A DNA stretch of 22,157 nt from JAIVJN01 sp036732565 (GCA_036732565.1 DAINCF010000036.1:1-22157), one strand, 5' to 3'. Counted from the first letter of the stretch, positions 1 through 6,774 are shown. A program made the numbers and translations. The notes: generated from the sequence alone by a model not told the origin.

Positions 1-1
1 A

Positions 2-247
2 TCCGATATCTCGCGCATGGTGCTCCGGGGCGCCCTCGGCCTGGTGTGCGCCGGACTCGTGGTCGGAGTGCCTCTGGCGCTCCTGAGCCGCCGCGCGGCA
101 GGCCGTGTCGTTACCGACCTGCCCGCGGACGGCGTGTGGCCGCTCGTGCTCGCCACCGCCGCGATGCTCGCGATCGCTCTGGTGGCAGCGTACGTGCCGG
201 CACGCCGCGCGGCGAGAGTGGAGCCGGTCGTGGCGTTGCGGCAATGA
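2..247 (+). CDS. ADOP/MacB-type ABC transporter permease, C-terminal fragment
   Basis: This is the last ~81 residues of an FtsX-fold permease that continues to the left of the window. Two hydrophobic segments are visible (around GALGLVCAGLVVGVPLALL and WPLVLATAAMLAIALVAAYV), followed by the typical ending PARRAARVEPVVALRQ, which is the hallmark C-terminus of acidobacterial ADOP-family permeases. These inner-membrane proteins usually pair with a MacB-type ATPase and are thought to act in export or envelope signalling. The reading frame is open from base 2, so the Met at 17 is internal and not a start. Family assignment is firm from the tail motif; the substrate cannot be told. Confidence 0.85.
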   Translation, partial: SDISRMVLRGALGLVCAGLVVGVPLALLSRRAAGRVVTDLPADGVWPLVLATAAMLAIALVAAYVPARRAARVEPVVALRQ

Positions 248-274
248 CCGGCCGCTACAATCGCGATGAAGAGT

Positions 275-532
275 TCATCGGGTTGCGCTCCCTCTGCTCT
301 CCGCTGCCGGTCGCGCGCGCTCCGCTGGTTCCGGCTCAAAGCGAAGAATGTCGCCGGGCTGGCACGAGAGCGCCTCGCAGATCGCCTCGAGCGTCGAGAA
401 GCGGATCGCGCGCGCTTTGCCGGTCTTGAGAATGGAGAGGTTGGACAGCGTGAGCCCGATCCGATCCGCGAGCTCGGTCAATGTCATCCGTCGATCGTGA
501 AGCAGGTCGTCGAGTTTGACGGCGATCGCCAC
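275..532 (-). CDS. XRE/YozG-like helix-turn-helix regulator paired with DUF2975
   Basis: An 85-residue Cro/CI-type DNA-binding protein. Residues ~8-65 form the HTH domain: MTLTELADRIGLTLSNLSIL contains helices 2 and 3, followed by KTGKARAIRFSTLEAICEAL and CQPGDIL, the usual ending of small YozG-like regulators. The start is a GTG one base after the TGA of the upstream DUF2975 gene, so the pair is translationally coupled. In known DUF2975 operons the regulator and membrane protein are always neighbours; the regulator probably controls its own operon through the palindromes at 1078-1141. A charged, low-complexity tail after residue 68 is of no obvious function. Confidence 0.88.
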   Translation of the reverse strand: MAIAVKLDDLLHDRRMTLTELADRIGLTLSNLSILKTGKARAIRFSTLEAICEALSCQPGDILRFEPEPAERARPAAESRGSATR

Positions 533-533
533 G

Positions 534-1061
534 TCACACGGTCCCTTCGAGGTCTTCGCGCATCAGCGCGCCTTCCGCGAATACACGGGCCAGCAGGAAC
601 GTGAGGAGCACGGCGAGCCAGCCGTTGATCGAAAAGCCGGCGTCGACATCGAGCGGATGCGCCGGCGTCGACACGGCCTTCGCGATGGTGCCGACGATGA
701 TGCTGAGAATCTGCAGCGCGAGCAGCGCCCACGCGATCGCCTGCAAACGGTCCGCGTTCGCGGCGACGAACGGATCGCCCGCGCGCACTGTCTCGACGAT
801 CGCGAGCAGCCGCTTCAGGACCGCACGATTGAGCGGAATCGTGGCGAGACCGACCACGGCAATCGCGCGCAGGCCCATGACCAGTCGCTCCGCGTCAGGC
901 GAAGGCGTGAGTTTGAAGGCGCTCATGATCCACTGCTCGTTCGGCGTGGCAACCAGCAGAGCGAGGATGGCGGCGCCCATCAGCCAGTTCACGACGATGA
1001 GGGTCCGCAGCACGAGGTGCGCGATCGGCAGCGCGGCGGAGGACGAGGCCGGCCTTGTCAT
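534..1061 (-). CDS. DUF2975 family integral membrane protein
   Basis: A 175-residue membrane protein with about four hydrophobic spans (roughly residues 14-36, 62-80, 105-128 and 143-162). The loop between spans 2 and 3 carries the family-typical pattern RLLAIVETVRAGDPF followed by AANADRLQAIAWALL, and the C-terminus ends in a hydrophobic span plus ARVFAEGALMREDLEGTV, close to the DUF2975 consensus (R.F..G..L..E...TI). I chose the ATG at 1061 because an AAGGAAGG Shine-Dalgarno sequence lies about 8 bases before it; the GTG at 1070 is too close to that site. First gene of an operon with the XRE regulator. The molecular role of the family is not established; it probably senses or modulates membrane state for the regulator. 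Confidence 0.88.
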   Translation of the reverse strand: MTRPASSSAALPIAHLVLRTLIVVNWLMGAAILALLVATPNEQWIMSAFKLTPSPDAERLVMGLRAIAVVGLATIPLNRAVLKRLLAIVETVRAGDPFVAANADRLQAIAWALLALQILSIIVGTIAKAVSTPAHPLDVDAGFSINGWLAVLLTFLLARVFAEGALMREDLEGTV

Positions 1062-1077
1062 GGTCACCACCTTCCTT

Positions 1078-1141
1078 GATATCGAATATCAATAAACTAT
1101 TTATCGATTATCGTCAAGTAGTTTATCGACACTCGATAAAC
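1078..1141 (-). promoter_or_regulatory. Palindrome cluster upstream of the DUF2975-XRE operon
   Basis: Three perfect inverted repeats sit just before the operon: GATAT-CGA-ATATC at 1078-1090, ATAAA-CTA-TTTAT at 1092-1104, and GTTTATCG-ACACT-CGATAAAC at 1121-1141 (8-bp arms). TTTATCGA occurs at 1100-1107 and again at 1122-1129, spaced 22 bp, i.e. two helical turns. The stretch is strikingly AT-rich in a GC-rich window. I infer an autoregulatory operator and promoter for the XRE protein; no clear -35/-10 pair could be fixed. Confidence 0.6.
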
Positions 1142-1176
1142 GCCAGACAGCGAGGTGAGGCCGGATTCGCCGGGAA

Positions 1177-1194
1177 GCGCGCCAACTTGCGCGC
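1177..1194 (-). terminator. Possible terminator hairpin after the double DUF4440 gene
   Basis: GCGCGC-CAACTT-GCGCGC forms a perfect 6-bp GC stem directly downstream of the stop codon at 1208 on the minus strand. No U-tract follows, so intrinsic termination is unproven. Confidence 0.3.
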
Positions 1195-1207
1195 CTTGTT
1201 TGGGAGC

Positions 1208-2089
1208 CTATTCCGCGATGTACCGCCACGGCGCGGATGGCGACTCGCGTCGCCAGATCGTGAAGAAGGCCTGTCGAGGCGGCGCGCCGTCCCGTGGTGT
1301 CTTTGGCACGATGTAGCCCATCGTCACGCCGAAATCGGCGCTCGCGGCGATGATCGTCTTCTCGGGCCCCCACGTGACGGGACTGACGTTGGCAGGTTGA
1401 TCGCGGCCGACTGCGTCGCCAATCGCCTCGTTACCGGTCACGAACATCGCATCGGGTCCGAATATGTTGATCGCATCGGGGCTGCCGTACTGCTTGAAGG
1501 CTGGACCTATCCCAATCGTTTGGGCATCGCGGGAGAACGACCGCTCGGCGTCAGCAAGGGTTTCGCGATCGCGGTCGAGGTCCACCGCAGTAGTCGCCGA
1601 CGTGACGAGTCGTTTCGGCAAGAGGTAGGTGACCGTGGTGGCTGTCGGCGGAGTCTTGGCGGGGACGCGCTTGTAGACGAGCACACGCCAACCCGACGGC
1701 TCCTTGTGCCAGTACGAAAGGTATTTCGCGGCAATGACCGCTCCGTCGGTGCGCGTGATCGTCATGAAGCCGGCGGTGAAACCGTGCCTGCCGTCCGCGG
1801 ACAGCCCGACACGCGCCGGCGTCCACGCTGCGTTGGCGCCGTCATTCGCGGGATTGGCTTCGAGTGCTTCCCTGGCCGTGCCCGCACCGTAGGCGATCTC
1901 GGCCGGCGCCATCATGGCGATGTCGGAGGCGAACATCGCGGTGAGGCCGGCGACGAGATTCGTCTTCGCGCTGGCCGCCGAGAACGCGCGATCGGCCGCG
2001 AGGAGATCGTCGGCGACCTGCCGAGGGGTCTGCGCTGTGACCAGCGCGGGGACGCAGAGCGGGATGAGCAACGCGATCAGTGTTTTCAC
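1208..2089 (-). CDS. Secreted protein with two DUF4440/SnoaL-like (NTF2 fold) domains
   Basis: A 293-residue exported protein. The GTG at 2089 starts directly at a signal peptide (KTLIALLIPLCVPALVTAQ, cleavage after AQ); the open frame runs 12 codons further up to a TTG, which would put charged residues before the signal. The N-terminal domain begins with DDLLAADRAFSAASAK and continues with the DGRHGFTAGFMTI and SYWHKEPSGWRVLVYKR strands that are typical of DUF4440. A second copy begins at ETLADAERSFSRDAQTIGIGPAF and ends with QAFFTIWRRES followed by PWRYIAE. Both halves thus follow the 'A-D-R-F..A' helix to 'W.RE..GW+' strand layout. Such domains often bind small ligands in the periplasm; no substrate can be named. 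Confidence 0.8.
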   Translation of the reverse strand: MKTLIALLIPLCVPALVTAQTPRQVADDLLAADRAFSAASAKTNLVAGLTAMFASDIAMMAPAEIAYGAGTAREALEANPANDGANAAWTPARVGLSADGRHGFTAGFMTITRTDGAVIAAKYLSYWHKEPSGWRVLVYKRVPAKTPPTATTVTYLLPKRLVTSATTAVDLDRDRETLADAERSFSRDAQTIGIGPAFKQYGSPDAINIFGPDAMFVTGNEAIGDAVGRDQPANVSPVTWGPEKTIIAASADFGVTMGYIVPKTPRDGAPPRQAFFTIWRRESPSAPWRYIAE

Positions 2090-2213
2090 ACCACTCGGTT
2101 TGCCAACCGTGTCGAAAGGTATCAAATCTGGAGCGGTTGGCAGTCTATGAGCCGGGGCATGCTGCTGTGAGCGATCTGTCCCATCGCTTTCACAGCGTTC
2201 AATTTGCGTCCCT

Positions 2214-2391
2214 ATCGGATCCCATGCGGCGCGACAGAACTGGATCTTTTCCTCGCGACAGTTACGCAGAGCGGTTTCTACTTGTACGTAGTACTCCGGT
2301 CGTGGTACTTCTGCGAGGCGGGAGGTGCCATGGCGCCGGCTGGCGCGGGAAGATGCTGGCGCAGCTGCGAAAGCTCATCGGCGCCGCGTCG
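2214..2391 (+). repeat. Duplicated DUF1801 leader and gene start, copy 1 (interrupted)
   Basis: Two blocks here recur in the same order at the right end of the window. The leader block shares a 22-bp exact core (2227-2248 with 22004-22025) within about 55 bp of near identity. The coding block 2337-2391 is identical over 55 bp to 22103-22157, where the window stops. Between the blocks (about 2273-2336) the sequence is unrelated to the other copy, which there encodes the first 15 residues of DUF1801. The copy here has therefore lost or exchanged its start region. Confidence 0.85.
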
Positions 2392-2679
2392 CCGGATCTC
2401 GTCGAAGAGTGGAAATGGAACACGCCCGTTTGGTCACACAAGGGCAACGTCGTCGCCGTGGGCGCCTTCGCCGATCACGTCAAGGTGAACTTCTTCAAGG
2501 GGGCGTCGGTGGACGACCCGAAGGGGCTCTTCAACGCGGGCCTTGAGGCCAAGGCGAGCCGCGCCATCGACATCCACGAGGGCGATCGCTTGAACGAGCA
2601 GGCCATGAAGGAACTCGTTCGTGCCGCCGCCGCCCTGAACGGCGGGCAGCTAAGGGCCGCGAAGGCCAAGAAGCGCTGA
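2353..2679 (+). CDS. DUF1801 domain protein, copy with replaced 5' end
   Basis: Residues follow the DUF1801/YdhG-like pattern: LAQLRKLIGAASPDLVEEWK, then WNTPVWSHKGNVVAVGAFAD, then HVKVNFFKGASVDDPKGLFN, then IDIHEGDRLNEQAMKELVRA. The family has a frataxin-like fold and no firmly known reaction. The intact paralogue at 22059 has 20 residues before this Met (starting MDASEQITMHIKALGG). Here those residues are gone, although the frame stays open far upstream and the shared GWRGK lies just before the ATG. I placed the start at ATG 2353; GTG 2302 is an alternative. There is no good ribosome-binding site at either, so this may be a silent remnant. Confidence 0.65.
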   Translation: MLAQLRKLIGAASPDLVEEWKWNTPVWSHKGNVVAVGAFADHVKVNFFKGASVDDPKGLFNAGLEAKASRAIDIHEGDRLNEQAMKELVRAAAALNGGQLRAAKAKKR

Positions 2680-2687
2680 CCGTCAGG

Positions 2688-2783
2688 TTACGCGGATGCG
2701 ACCAGAGCACGACAGTGTCGAAGAAAAAGCTGGACGAGCATGTCGGACGTCTCTCCGACGAGGACATGCTCCGGGTCATCGAG
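2688..2783 (+). pseudogene. MazF/PemK-type toxin, C-terminal remnant
   Basis: In the frame of base 2688 the translation reads CDQSTTVSKKKLDEHVGRLS then DEDMLRVIE. This matches the C-terminal part of MazF/PemK ribonuclease toxins, which typically runs 'hxQ-x-TV-x-K-x-x-L-x-x-x-h-GRLS-x-x-x-M-x-x-V-x-x-AL'. The rest of the toxin (the SH3-like barrel with its catalytic Arg) and any antitoxin are missing: directly upstream is the DUF1801 stop codon, and after VIE the homology ends. It is a truncated leftover, with junctions suggesting a past deletion or insertion. The assignment rests on about 30 residues. Confidence 0.5.
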
Positions 2784-3125
2784 CTCTGGTGGTCTTCCTT
2801 GGCCCGCGGGTTCAGCGGCCAAGCACCCGTCGGCCTGAGCACACGTTCCGCTTGGTCGTCGAGCACAAAGTCGCAACTGCTCACGTTTGTCAGGGATGCT
2901 CGTACGGCGGTGTTCCCGCTGACGGCCGCAGTGGTGGTTCGAATGAAAGCGTGGATTGCGATCTTCAGCCGTTCGGAATCAAACGACTTGGAGTTGGTGA
3001 GCCCGGGAGGAATCGTGCCCGCTAGCGTAACCCGAAGGGTTGCGGTGACTCCATAACATGCGACGGAGGCTGCACCGAGTCAGAGCACTGAGCGGGGCAG
3101 GAGGAGAGGGCCGCGGATTCGATGA
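2784..3125. other. Gene-free stretch with structured repeat A1
   Basis: No reading frame here has convincing protein features on either strand. The only recognisable content is the repeat at 2995-3047. The sequence near 2832 (GCCTGAGCAC...TTCCGC) weakly resembles the start of repeat family B, but I do not count it as a copy. Confidence 0.6.
2995..3047. repeat. Structured repeat family A, copy A1
   Basis: Aligns with 3853-3906 at five mismatches and one single-base gap over 54 positions. It starts TGGTGAG (reverse strand CTCACCA, like a tRNA 3' end), contains the CGCTAGCG or near-CGCTAGCG centre, and ends with the hairpin CGTAACCC-GAA-GGGTTGCG at 3026-3044, which is 8 bp with one G-T wobble. 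Confidence 0.75.
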
Positions 3126-3145
3126 GAGGGCGCGATAGCGCCCTC
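3126..3145 (-). terminator. Terminator-like hairpin after the cold shock gene
   Basis: GAGGGCGC-GATA-GCGCCCTC is a perfect 8-bp stem with a 4-base loop, 24 bases past the stop codon of the minus-strand csp gene. No T-run follows, so it may act as an RNA 3' end stabiliser or a Rho-independent terminator of weak type. Confidence 0.55.
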
Positions 3146-3168
3146 CCACGAAAATGGTGCCGATGCGC

Positions 3169-3366
3169 CTAGGATTCGCGGACGTTCTCAGCGCGCGGCC
3201 CCTTGGGGCCCTGCCCGGTTTGGAACGTCACGGCCTGCCCCTCACGGAGCGTGTCGAACGACTGGCACGCCGACTGATGGAAGAAATACTCCTGGCCCGA
3301 CTCGTCGGCCACGAAGCCGAAGCCCTTGTCCGAGACGATACGCTTGATGGTGCCCTTGGATGACAT
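3169..3366 (-). CDS. Cold shock protein, CspA family
   Basis: A 65-residue single cold shock domain, the normal length of the family. It has GTIKRIVSDKGFGFVADESG (RNP1 = KGFGFV) and EYFFHQSA (RNP2-like FFHQSA), followed by LREGQAVTFQTGQGPKGPRA and the usual ending AENVRES. It binds single-stranded RNA and DNA and acts as an RNA chaperone in the cytoplasm. The ATG at 3366 is preceded at a good distance by GGGAG; the frame is open 16 codons further upstream but without family sequence. The upstream non-coding region contains a hairpin at 3473-3491 that could lie in its 5' leader. Confidence 0.95.
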   Translation of the reverse strand: MSSKGTIKRIVSDKGFGFVADESGQEYFFHQSACQSFDTLREGQAVTFQTGQGPKGPRAENVRES

Positions 3367-3472
3367 GTGAAACTCCCGTTCATCTGAACTGAAACGCCTA
3401 TCGGGCCAAGGCACGGAGAATCCCCCGCCATTGTCTCCGACTCGTCTGCGTGGTCCAGAAGGGGTTCGTGCA

Positions 3473-3491
3473 GCCCACCTGGAGGGTGGGC
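3473..3491 (-). promoter_or_regulatory. Hairpin in possible csp leader
   Basis: GCCCACC-TGGAG-GGTGGGC forms a perfect 7-bp stem, 107 bases upstream of the csp start. Cold shock genes often have long structured leaders, so this could be part of one; no promoter was fixed. Confidence 0.25.
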
Positions 3492-3736
3492 GAGGCGAAT
3501 GCAGTTCGGGCTCAGCGTAGAAGCGGCGTGTAGACGAACTCCAGCTTATCAGGTATTGGTCCAGAGGAGGCGATCTTCAGGCGCGGCGTGGTTGTCAGCC
3601 GCCCCGCCAGTCTTCAGGTGATTGCATCGGACGAACAGCGGGCGCTCGTGAAATTGAGGCGCATGCAGATTCGGATGATCAGAAGCGAGCGGGATCCGCC
3701 ATGGCCTTTCTTCGCTTCGACTGACTCGCGCGAAGG

Positions 3737-3815
3737 TCTCTCGCTAGTAGAGACTCGCTTCGAAGCGGGGCGATCGACAGTGCGCAGGTTCGATTCCCAT
3801 CAGGGGTCGAGGTCC
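3737..3815 (+). other. tRNA-like degenerate sequence
   Basis: GTCTC-N9-GAGAC looks like a D-arm with CTAGTA in the loop. CTCGC-TTCGAA-GCGGG looks like an anticodon arm but its loop has only six bases. AGGTTCGATTCCC is a consensus T-loop, but its stem pairs badly and no acceptor stem can be drawn. It is probably a decayed tRNA or chance resemblance. Confidence 0.2.
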
Positions 3816-3852
3816 TCTCGCCTGCAAGTTGTTTATTGGCATGGGGCGTGAA

Positions 3853-3906
3853 TGGTGAGGCCCGGAAGGAGTCGAGCCCGCTAGCGCAACCCGAAGGGTT
3901 GCGATG
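3853..3906. repeat. Structured repeat family A, copy A2
   Basis: Second copy of the unit at 2995-3047. It starts TGGTGAGG and ends with the perfect 8-bp hairpin CGCAACCC-GAA-GGGTTGCG (3885-3903). Where A1 has T pairing with G, this copy has C pairing with G, so the stem is kept. Repeat B1 begins three bases later. Confidence 0.75.
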
Positions 3907-3908
3907 CG

Positions 3909-3963
3909 TGCCTGAGAACTTCCGCGGCGAAACCAAGCCGAGCAGAGCGAGGATTGGTGAGCC
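3909..3963. repeat. Structured repeat family B, copy B1
   Basis: Matches 8961-9015 at 47 of 55 positions without gaps, the first 23 bases being identical. It contains TTC-CGCGGC-GAA and the inverted pair ACCAA ... TTGGT. It runs straight into the tRNA 3' end at 3955. Confidence 0.75.
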
Positions 3964-3982
3964 CTGAAGGAATCGAACCTTC
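3955..3982 (-). other. tRNA 3'-end fragment (T-arm, acceptor strand and CCA)
   Basis: On the minus strand the order is GAAGG-TTCGATT-CCTTC, a perfect 5-bp T-stem with a 7-base consensus T-loop, then AGGGCTC, a discriminator A and CCA. No matching 5' acceptor strand (GAGCCCT), D-arm or anticodon arm is found before it, so it is a 3' fragment, the part normally kept as an attachment site by tRNA-integrating elements. No integrase is present in the window. Confidence 0.6.
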
Positions 3983-4045
3983 ACCCTGGGAGCCGAGCGG
4001 GGTGCCCATGGCAGCCATCACCGTGCGGAAGCGCCTCGCACATCG

Positions 4046-6130
4046 TCACGGACGCCAGACGGGATTCACGAACGCGCCGTTGCCCGCGACATCCCATACG
4101 GCGATGCGCGCCCACGTCCAGCCATTGGCGCGGGCGCGCCATTCGAACCTGCCGTCGCCGAACTCACGCGTGTCGGCAAGCGCGATCACTTCGCGATCCG
4201 TCTTCACGCCGTCGCCCCAGACGATCTCGGCGAACCGAAGCGGAAAGGTCCACAGCACGCGCGTCTTGGCGACGATCTCGTTGGCGGACGATGAGGCGAG
4301 ATCCACGTCGGGCAGGAGGACTTCCCCCGTGGTGGTGAAGAACTCGCCCCGCGCAAGCGGCACGAGCGCGTCGCCCCAACGGTCGAATGCCGGCAGCCGA
4401 TCGAGCCTGACGTAGTTGACGTTCATGTGCGCGTAGAGCTCGTGGGTGTGGTCCACCTGGAACACGTCCACCTCGCCGAGCATGCGCTTGCGAAGGCCTT
4501 GATTGTTCAGCTCGTCCACCAGGTCGAGCACGCGATCGCCGAGGCGGGGCGAGGAGAGATCGGCCGGCATCGCCTTCCACCCGACCCCGAGGTAGCTGGC
4601 ATCGCGGAAGTAGTCGGCCGCGAGAATCTTGTCGGGAAAGCCCGTCGATCCCTTGGTCCGCGGATGCGTCTGGTACATATGACCGCCTTCGCGGCGCACC
4701 AGGTCTAGCATCTCCTTCGCGTCTGCCACGCTGTAGACGGTGCCGTACTTCGGATGCGTCGAGGTGAACGCGCCGCCCTTGGGCCGGTCCATGAACCAAT
4801 AGACCGGCTTGGGGAACACCAGCGCCCAGTGCCCGCCGAGATGCACGTTCGCTTCCTCGGCTGGAATGAGCAGGAACTCCGGATCCGACTGCGCCTTCAG
4901 CGCACCGAAGTACGTATGCAGCTCCTCGAGCCGCACATCCGTGAGATCGCTGGGATGCCCGTCGCCATGGAAGTCCATGATCATCGACGCGTCCACACCC
5001 ATCGCCTTCAGCACCGGCTTGAACGGGGGCGTCCACTCGAACCCGTTGGCCATGGCCTGGACGGTGTAGGCAAGATGCCAGTGGGTGCTCAGCGTCTTGT
5101 ATCCCTCGAGCGGTCGAAACCGATCCGCGTTCGTGTAGCGGAGCACATGCGCGAGCGCCGTCTCAGGCGCGTCAGCCGAGAGCAGAAAGAACACGCCCAT
5201 GCGCTGCGGACGTCCGGGCGGCGCATTGACCCAGGGGTAGAACTGCCAGTTCTCGTCGCGGAGCTGGCGGATGCCGAGCGACACACGGCCGCGCCACGCG
5301 CGATGCCAGACGAAGCCGAGATTCGACGTGAAATCGCGCGGGAAAAAGTACTGGTGGGGCGAAGGAAACACCGCGACGCTGCCGCCGGCGGTCTTGACGG
5401 CGAGCGTTCGATGGCGCGCCTGCACGGGCACGCGCTCCGCCTGCAATCCATGGGCGGTCGTGCGGCGCAACGCGCCTTCGGTATCGTAGTACGCCACCTC
5501 GGTGCGCATGTTGTTGCCGGGCTGGCGATCCGATGGCGCCGCCATGTCCAGGCCGGCGTCGTAGTAGTACGCGACGTCCGGCTCGTACGTGGTCATCACG
5601 GCTTCCTGGTGAACGAGCCGGCTGCCGGGATAGAAGGTGTAAGCAAGGGCGCCGTCGAAGGTCCCCATGCGCAAGCCGTCGAACAGAATCTCGACCCGCT
5701 CGCCAACGCTGCGCCCGACGGCGCCGCGCAGCGCAAACGTGCTCTGCACGTGGCGCGTGCCGTCGGGGTGGCTGGTCGGATCGTCGAAGAACGCGTACCA
5801 GCCGCCACGGCGCTTCCCTGTCTCGCCGCGATAAAACGGACGCGCGCCGCGCACAACCGGCTCGCCCTCCGGGCCGATGGACGTGATGAGCGGCTGCGAC
5901 GGATCGAGCGAGAACGTGGCTCGCCAGATCCGCTTCGTGTCGTCGGGCCAGGACACGGTCACGGAGTTGTCGCCGCGGACGACCGTAATCGCACCGGGTC
6001 GGACGGCGGTCAGGTCGAGCGGCACCGATACGGCGGCCGTCTGCAGTGATACGAGAGCGAGGGCGGCGAGCAGCACGAAAGGCATGATGGTCGCGCGAGG
6101 GAGGATATGAGATCGCACGACGGCATGCAA
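4046..6130 (-). CDS. Exported His-rich hydrolase-like protein with PHP-type motifs
   Basis: A 694-residue protein. A signal peptide is visible at MPFVLLAALALVSLQTAAVS (Met16, position 6085, is an equally possible start; neither start has a clear Shine-Dalgarno). Residues ~35-330 look like a beta-rich jelly-roll region (RGGWYAFFDD, YTFYPGSRLVHQEAVM). The second half has a series of candidate metal ligands: LSTHWHLAYT, MIMDFHGDGHPSDLTDVRLE, LIPAEEANVHLGGHW, HMYQTHPRTKGS and VDHTHELYAHMNV. The spacing and the D-x-H-x-D-x-H-x-S-D and THP patterns recall PHP/CehA-McbA metallohydrolases, acting on phosphoesters or carbamates in the periplasm. The exact substrate is unknown, and the classification is by motif only. 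Confidence 0.65.
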   Translation of the reverse strand: MHAVVRSHILPRATIMPFVLLAALALVSLQTAAVSVPLDLTAVRPGAITVVRGDNSVTVSWPDDTKRIWRATFSLDPSQPLITSIGPEGEPVVRGARPFYRGETGKRRGGWYAFFDDPTSHPDGTRHVQSTFALRGAVGRSVGERVEILFDGLRMGTFDGALAYTFYPGSRLVHQEAVMTTYEPDVAYYYDAGLDMAAPSDRQPGNNMRTEVAYYDTEGALRRTTAHGLQAERVPVQARHRTLAVKTAGGSVAVFPSPHQYFFPRDFTSNLGFVWHRAWRGRVSLGIRQLRDENWQFYPWVNAPPGRPQRMGVFFLLSADAPETALAHVLRYTNADRFRPLEGYKTLSTHWHLAYTVQAMANGFEWTPPFKPVLKAMGVDASMIMDFHGDGHPSDLTDVRLEELHTYFGALKAQSDPEFLLIPAEEANVHLGGHWALVFPKPVYWFMDRPKGGAFTSTHPKYGTVYSVADAKEMLDLVRREGGHMYQTHPRTKGSTGFPDKILAADYFRDASYLGVGWKAMPADLSSPRLGDRVLDLVDELNNQGLRKRMLGEVDVFQVDHTHELYAHMNVNYVRLDRLPAFDRWGDALVPLARGEFFTTTGEVLLPDVDLASSSANEIVAKTRVLWTFPLRFAEIVWGDGVKTDREVIALADTREFGDGRFEWRARANGWTWARIAVWDVAGNGAFVNPVWRP

Positions 6131-6207
6131 CGTCCGAGCAGTGCGGTGAGCCGCGAAGGCGGCGAACCCTTCAACCCGCAGATTAGAAGATGCCCAGAAG
6201 GGTCAGC

Positions 6208-6774
6208 CTAGAAGCGCCACGATACGCCGGCGCGGAGGGGCACGAGCAATCCCACGCTGTCGCGCGCCACCATCCACACGACCTTCGCGTCGACGGTCAC
6301 GGCGAGACCCGCGCGAAGCGGGAAGAGCACGCCGCCGCCCGCGTACACCACACGAGTGGCGTTGGTCACCGGATCCGGACACATGTCGTTGACGTTTGGC
6401 TGCGACCTGCCGGCGCCGCCGCCGGCAAACACGAACGGAGCGATCCGAGTGCCACGTCCCGGCGTCAAACGCACCTCGCCGCTGACGGTCGTCAGCGTCC
6501 CTCCGCGCGTCGCGCCGAAGCCGTCAGGGTAGGGCCTCACCTCGGTCGGGATGTGGCTGCGCTCGACGTTCACCAGGAGTGTAAGCTCGCGCACAGGGCT
6601 GTATCCGAACGACACCGCTTGCAGATCGCCGCCCTCGTTCAGATGCGTGCCCGCGGCGAAGGTCACGCTGAAACGCCCCGGCGGCTCCGGCGAAGATGGT
6701 TCGTCTGACGCCTCGGGGCGCGCCACGACGAGCATCGCCAGAAAACCGCCAGCTGCCAGACGTCGCCACCGCAT
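6208..6774 (-). CDS. Outer-membrane beta-barrel protein
   Basis: A 188-residue exported protein. The N-terminus MRWRRLAAGGFLAMLVVARP followed by EASDE is a signal peptide. Alternating-residue strands follow (RFSVTFAAGTHL, LQAVSFGYSPV, LTLLVNVERSHI, TTVSGEVRLTP, IAPFVFAGGGAGRS, TRVVYAGGGVLFPL, LAVTVDAKVVWM), and the chain ends with LRAGVSWRF, i.e. a terminal Phe as used by the BAM complex. The layout matches small OmpA/OmpW-like eight-stranded barrels. An AGGAGG site lies 8 bases before the ATG. Two Cys-free loops and one PNVNDMCPDP loop are exposed. The function is unknown, perhaps adhesion or a passive pore. Confidence 0.75.
   Translation of the reverse strand: MRWRRLAAGGFLAMLVVARPEASDEPSSPEPPGRFSVTFAAGTHLNEGGDLQAVSFGYSPVRELTLLVNVERSHIPTEVRPYPDGFGATRGGTLTTVSGEVRLTPGRGTRIAPFVFAGGGAGRSQPNVNDMCPDPVTNATRVVYAGGGVLFPLRAGLAVTVDAKVVWMVARDSVGLLVPLRAGVSWRF

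Larger units (their letters stand above)
3367..4045. other. Gene-free, repeat- and tRNA-fragment-bearing region
   Basis: About 680 bases without a believable protein gene. From left to right it contains a GCCCACC-TGGAG-GGTGGGC hairpin (3473-3491), a tRNA-like stretch near 3737-3815, repeat A2 (3853-3906), repeat B1 (3909-3963) and a tRNA 3' end on the minus strand (3955-3982). The open frame at 3588-3851 has no protein-like composition or ribosome-binding site and runs through the tRNA-like stretch. Confidence 0.65.

Noticed and set aside
1055..2170. Open frame of 371 codons on the plus strand
   Set aside because: Opposite to the double DUF4440 gene with its signal peptide; the Arg-rich translation is typical of a shadow.
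2938..2946. GGTTCGAAT as T-loop of a tRNA
   Set aside because: No T-stem or other tRNA arm can be formed around it.
3588..3851. Open frame of 87 codons on the plus strand
   Set aside because: No ribosome-binding site, no protein-like pattern, and it runs through the tRNA-like and repeat sequences.
4754..4763. CRISPR array anywhere in the window
   Set aside because: No series of regularly spaced direct repeats was seen; repeats found are two-copy and widely spaced.
4754..6049. Open frame of 431 codons on the plus strand
   Set aside because: Antisense shadow of the 694-residue secreted protein; the composition is Arg/His-rich as expected for a shadow in GC-rich DNA.
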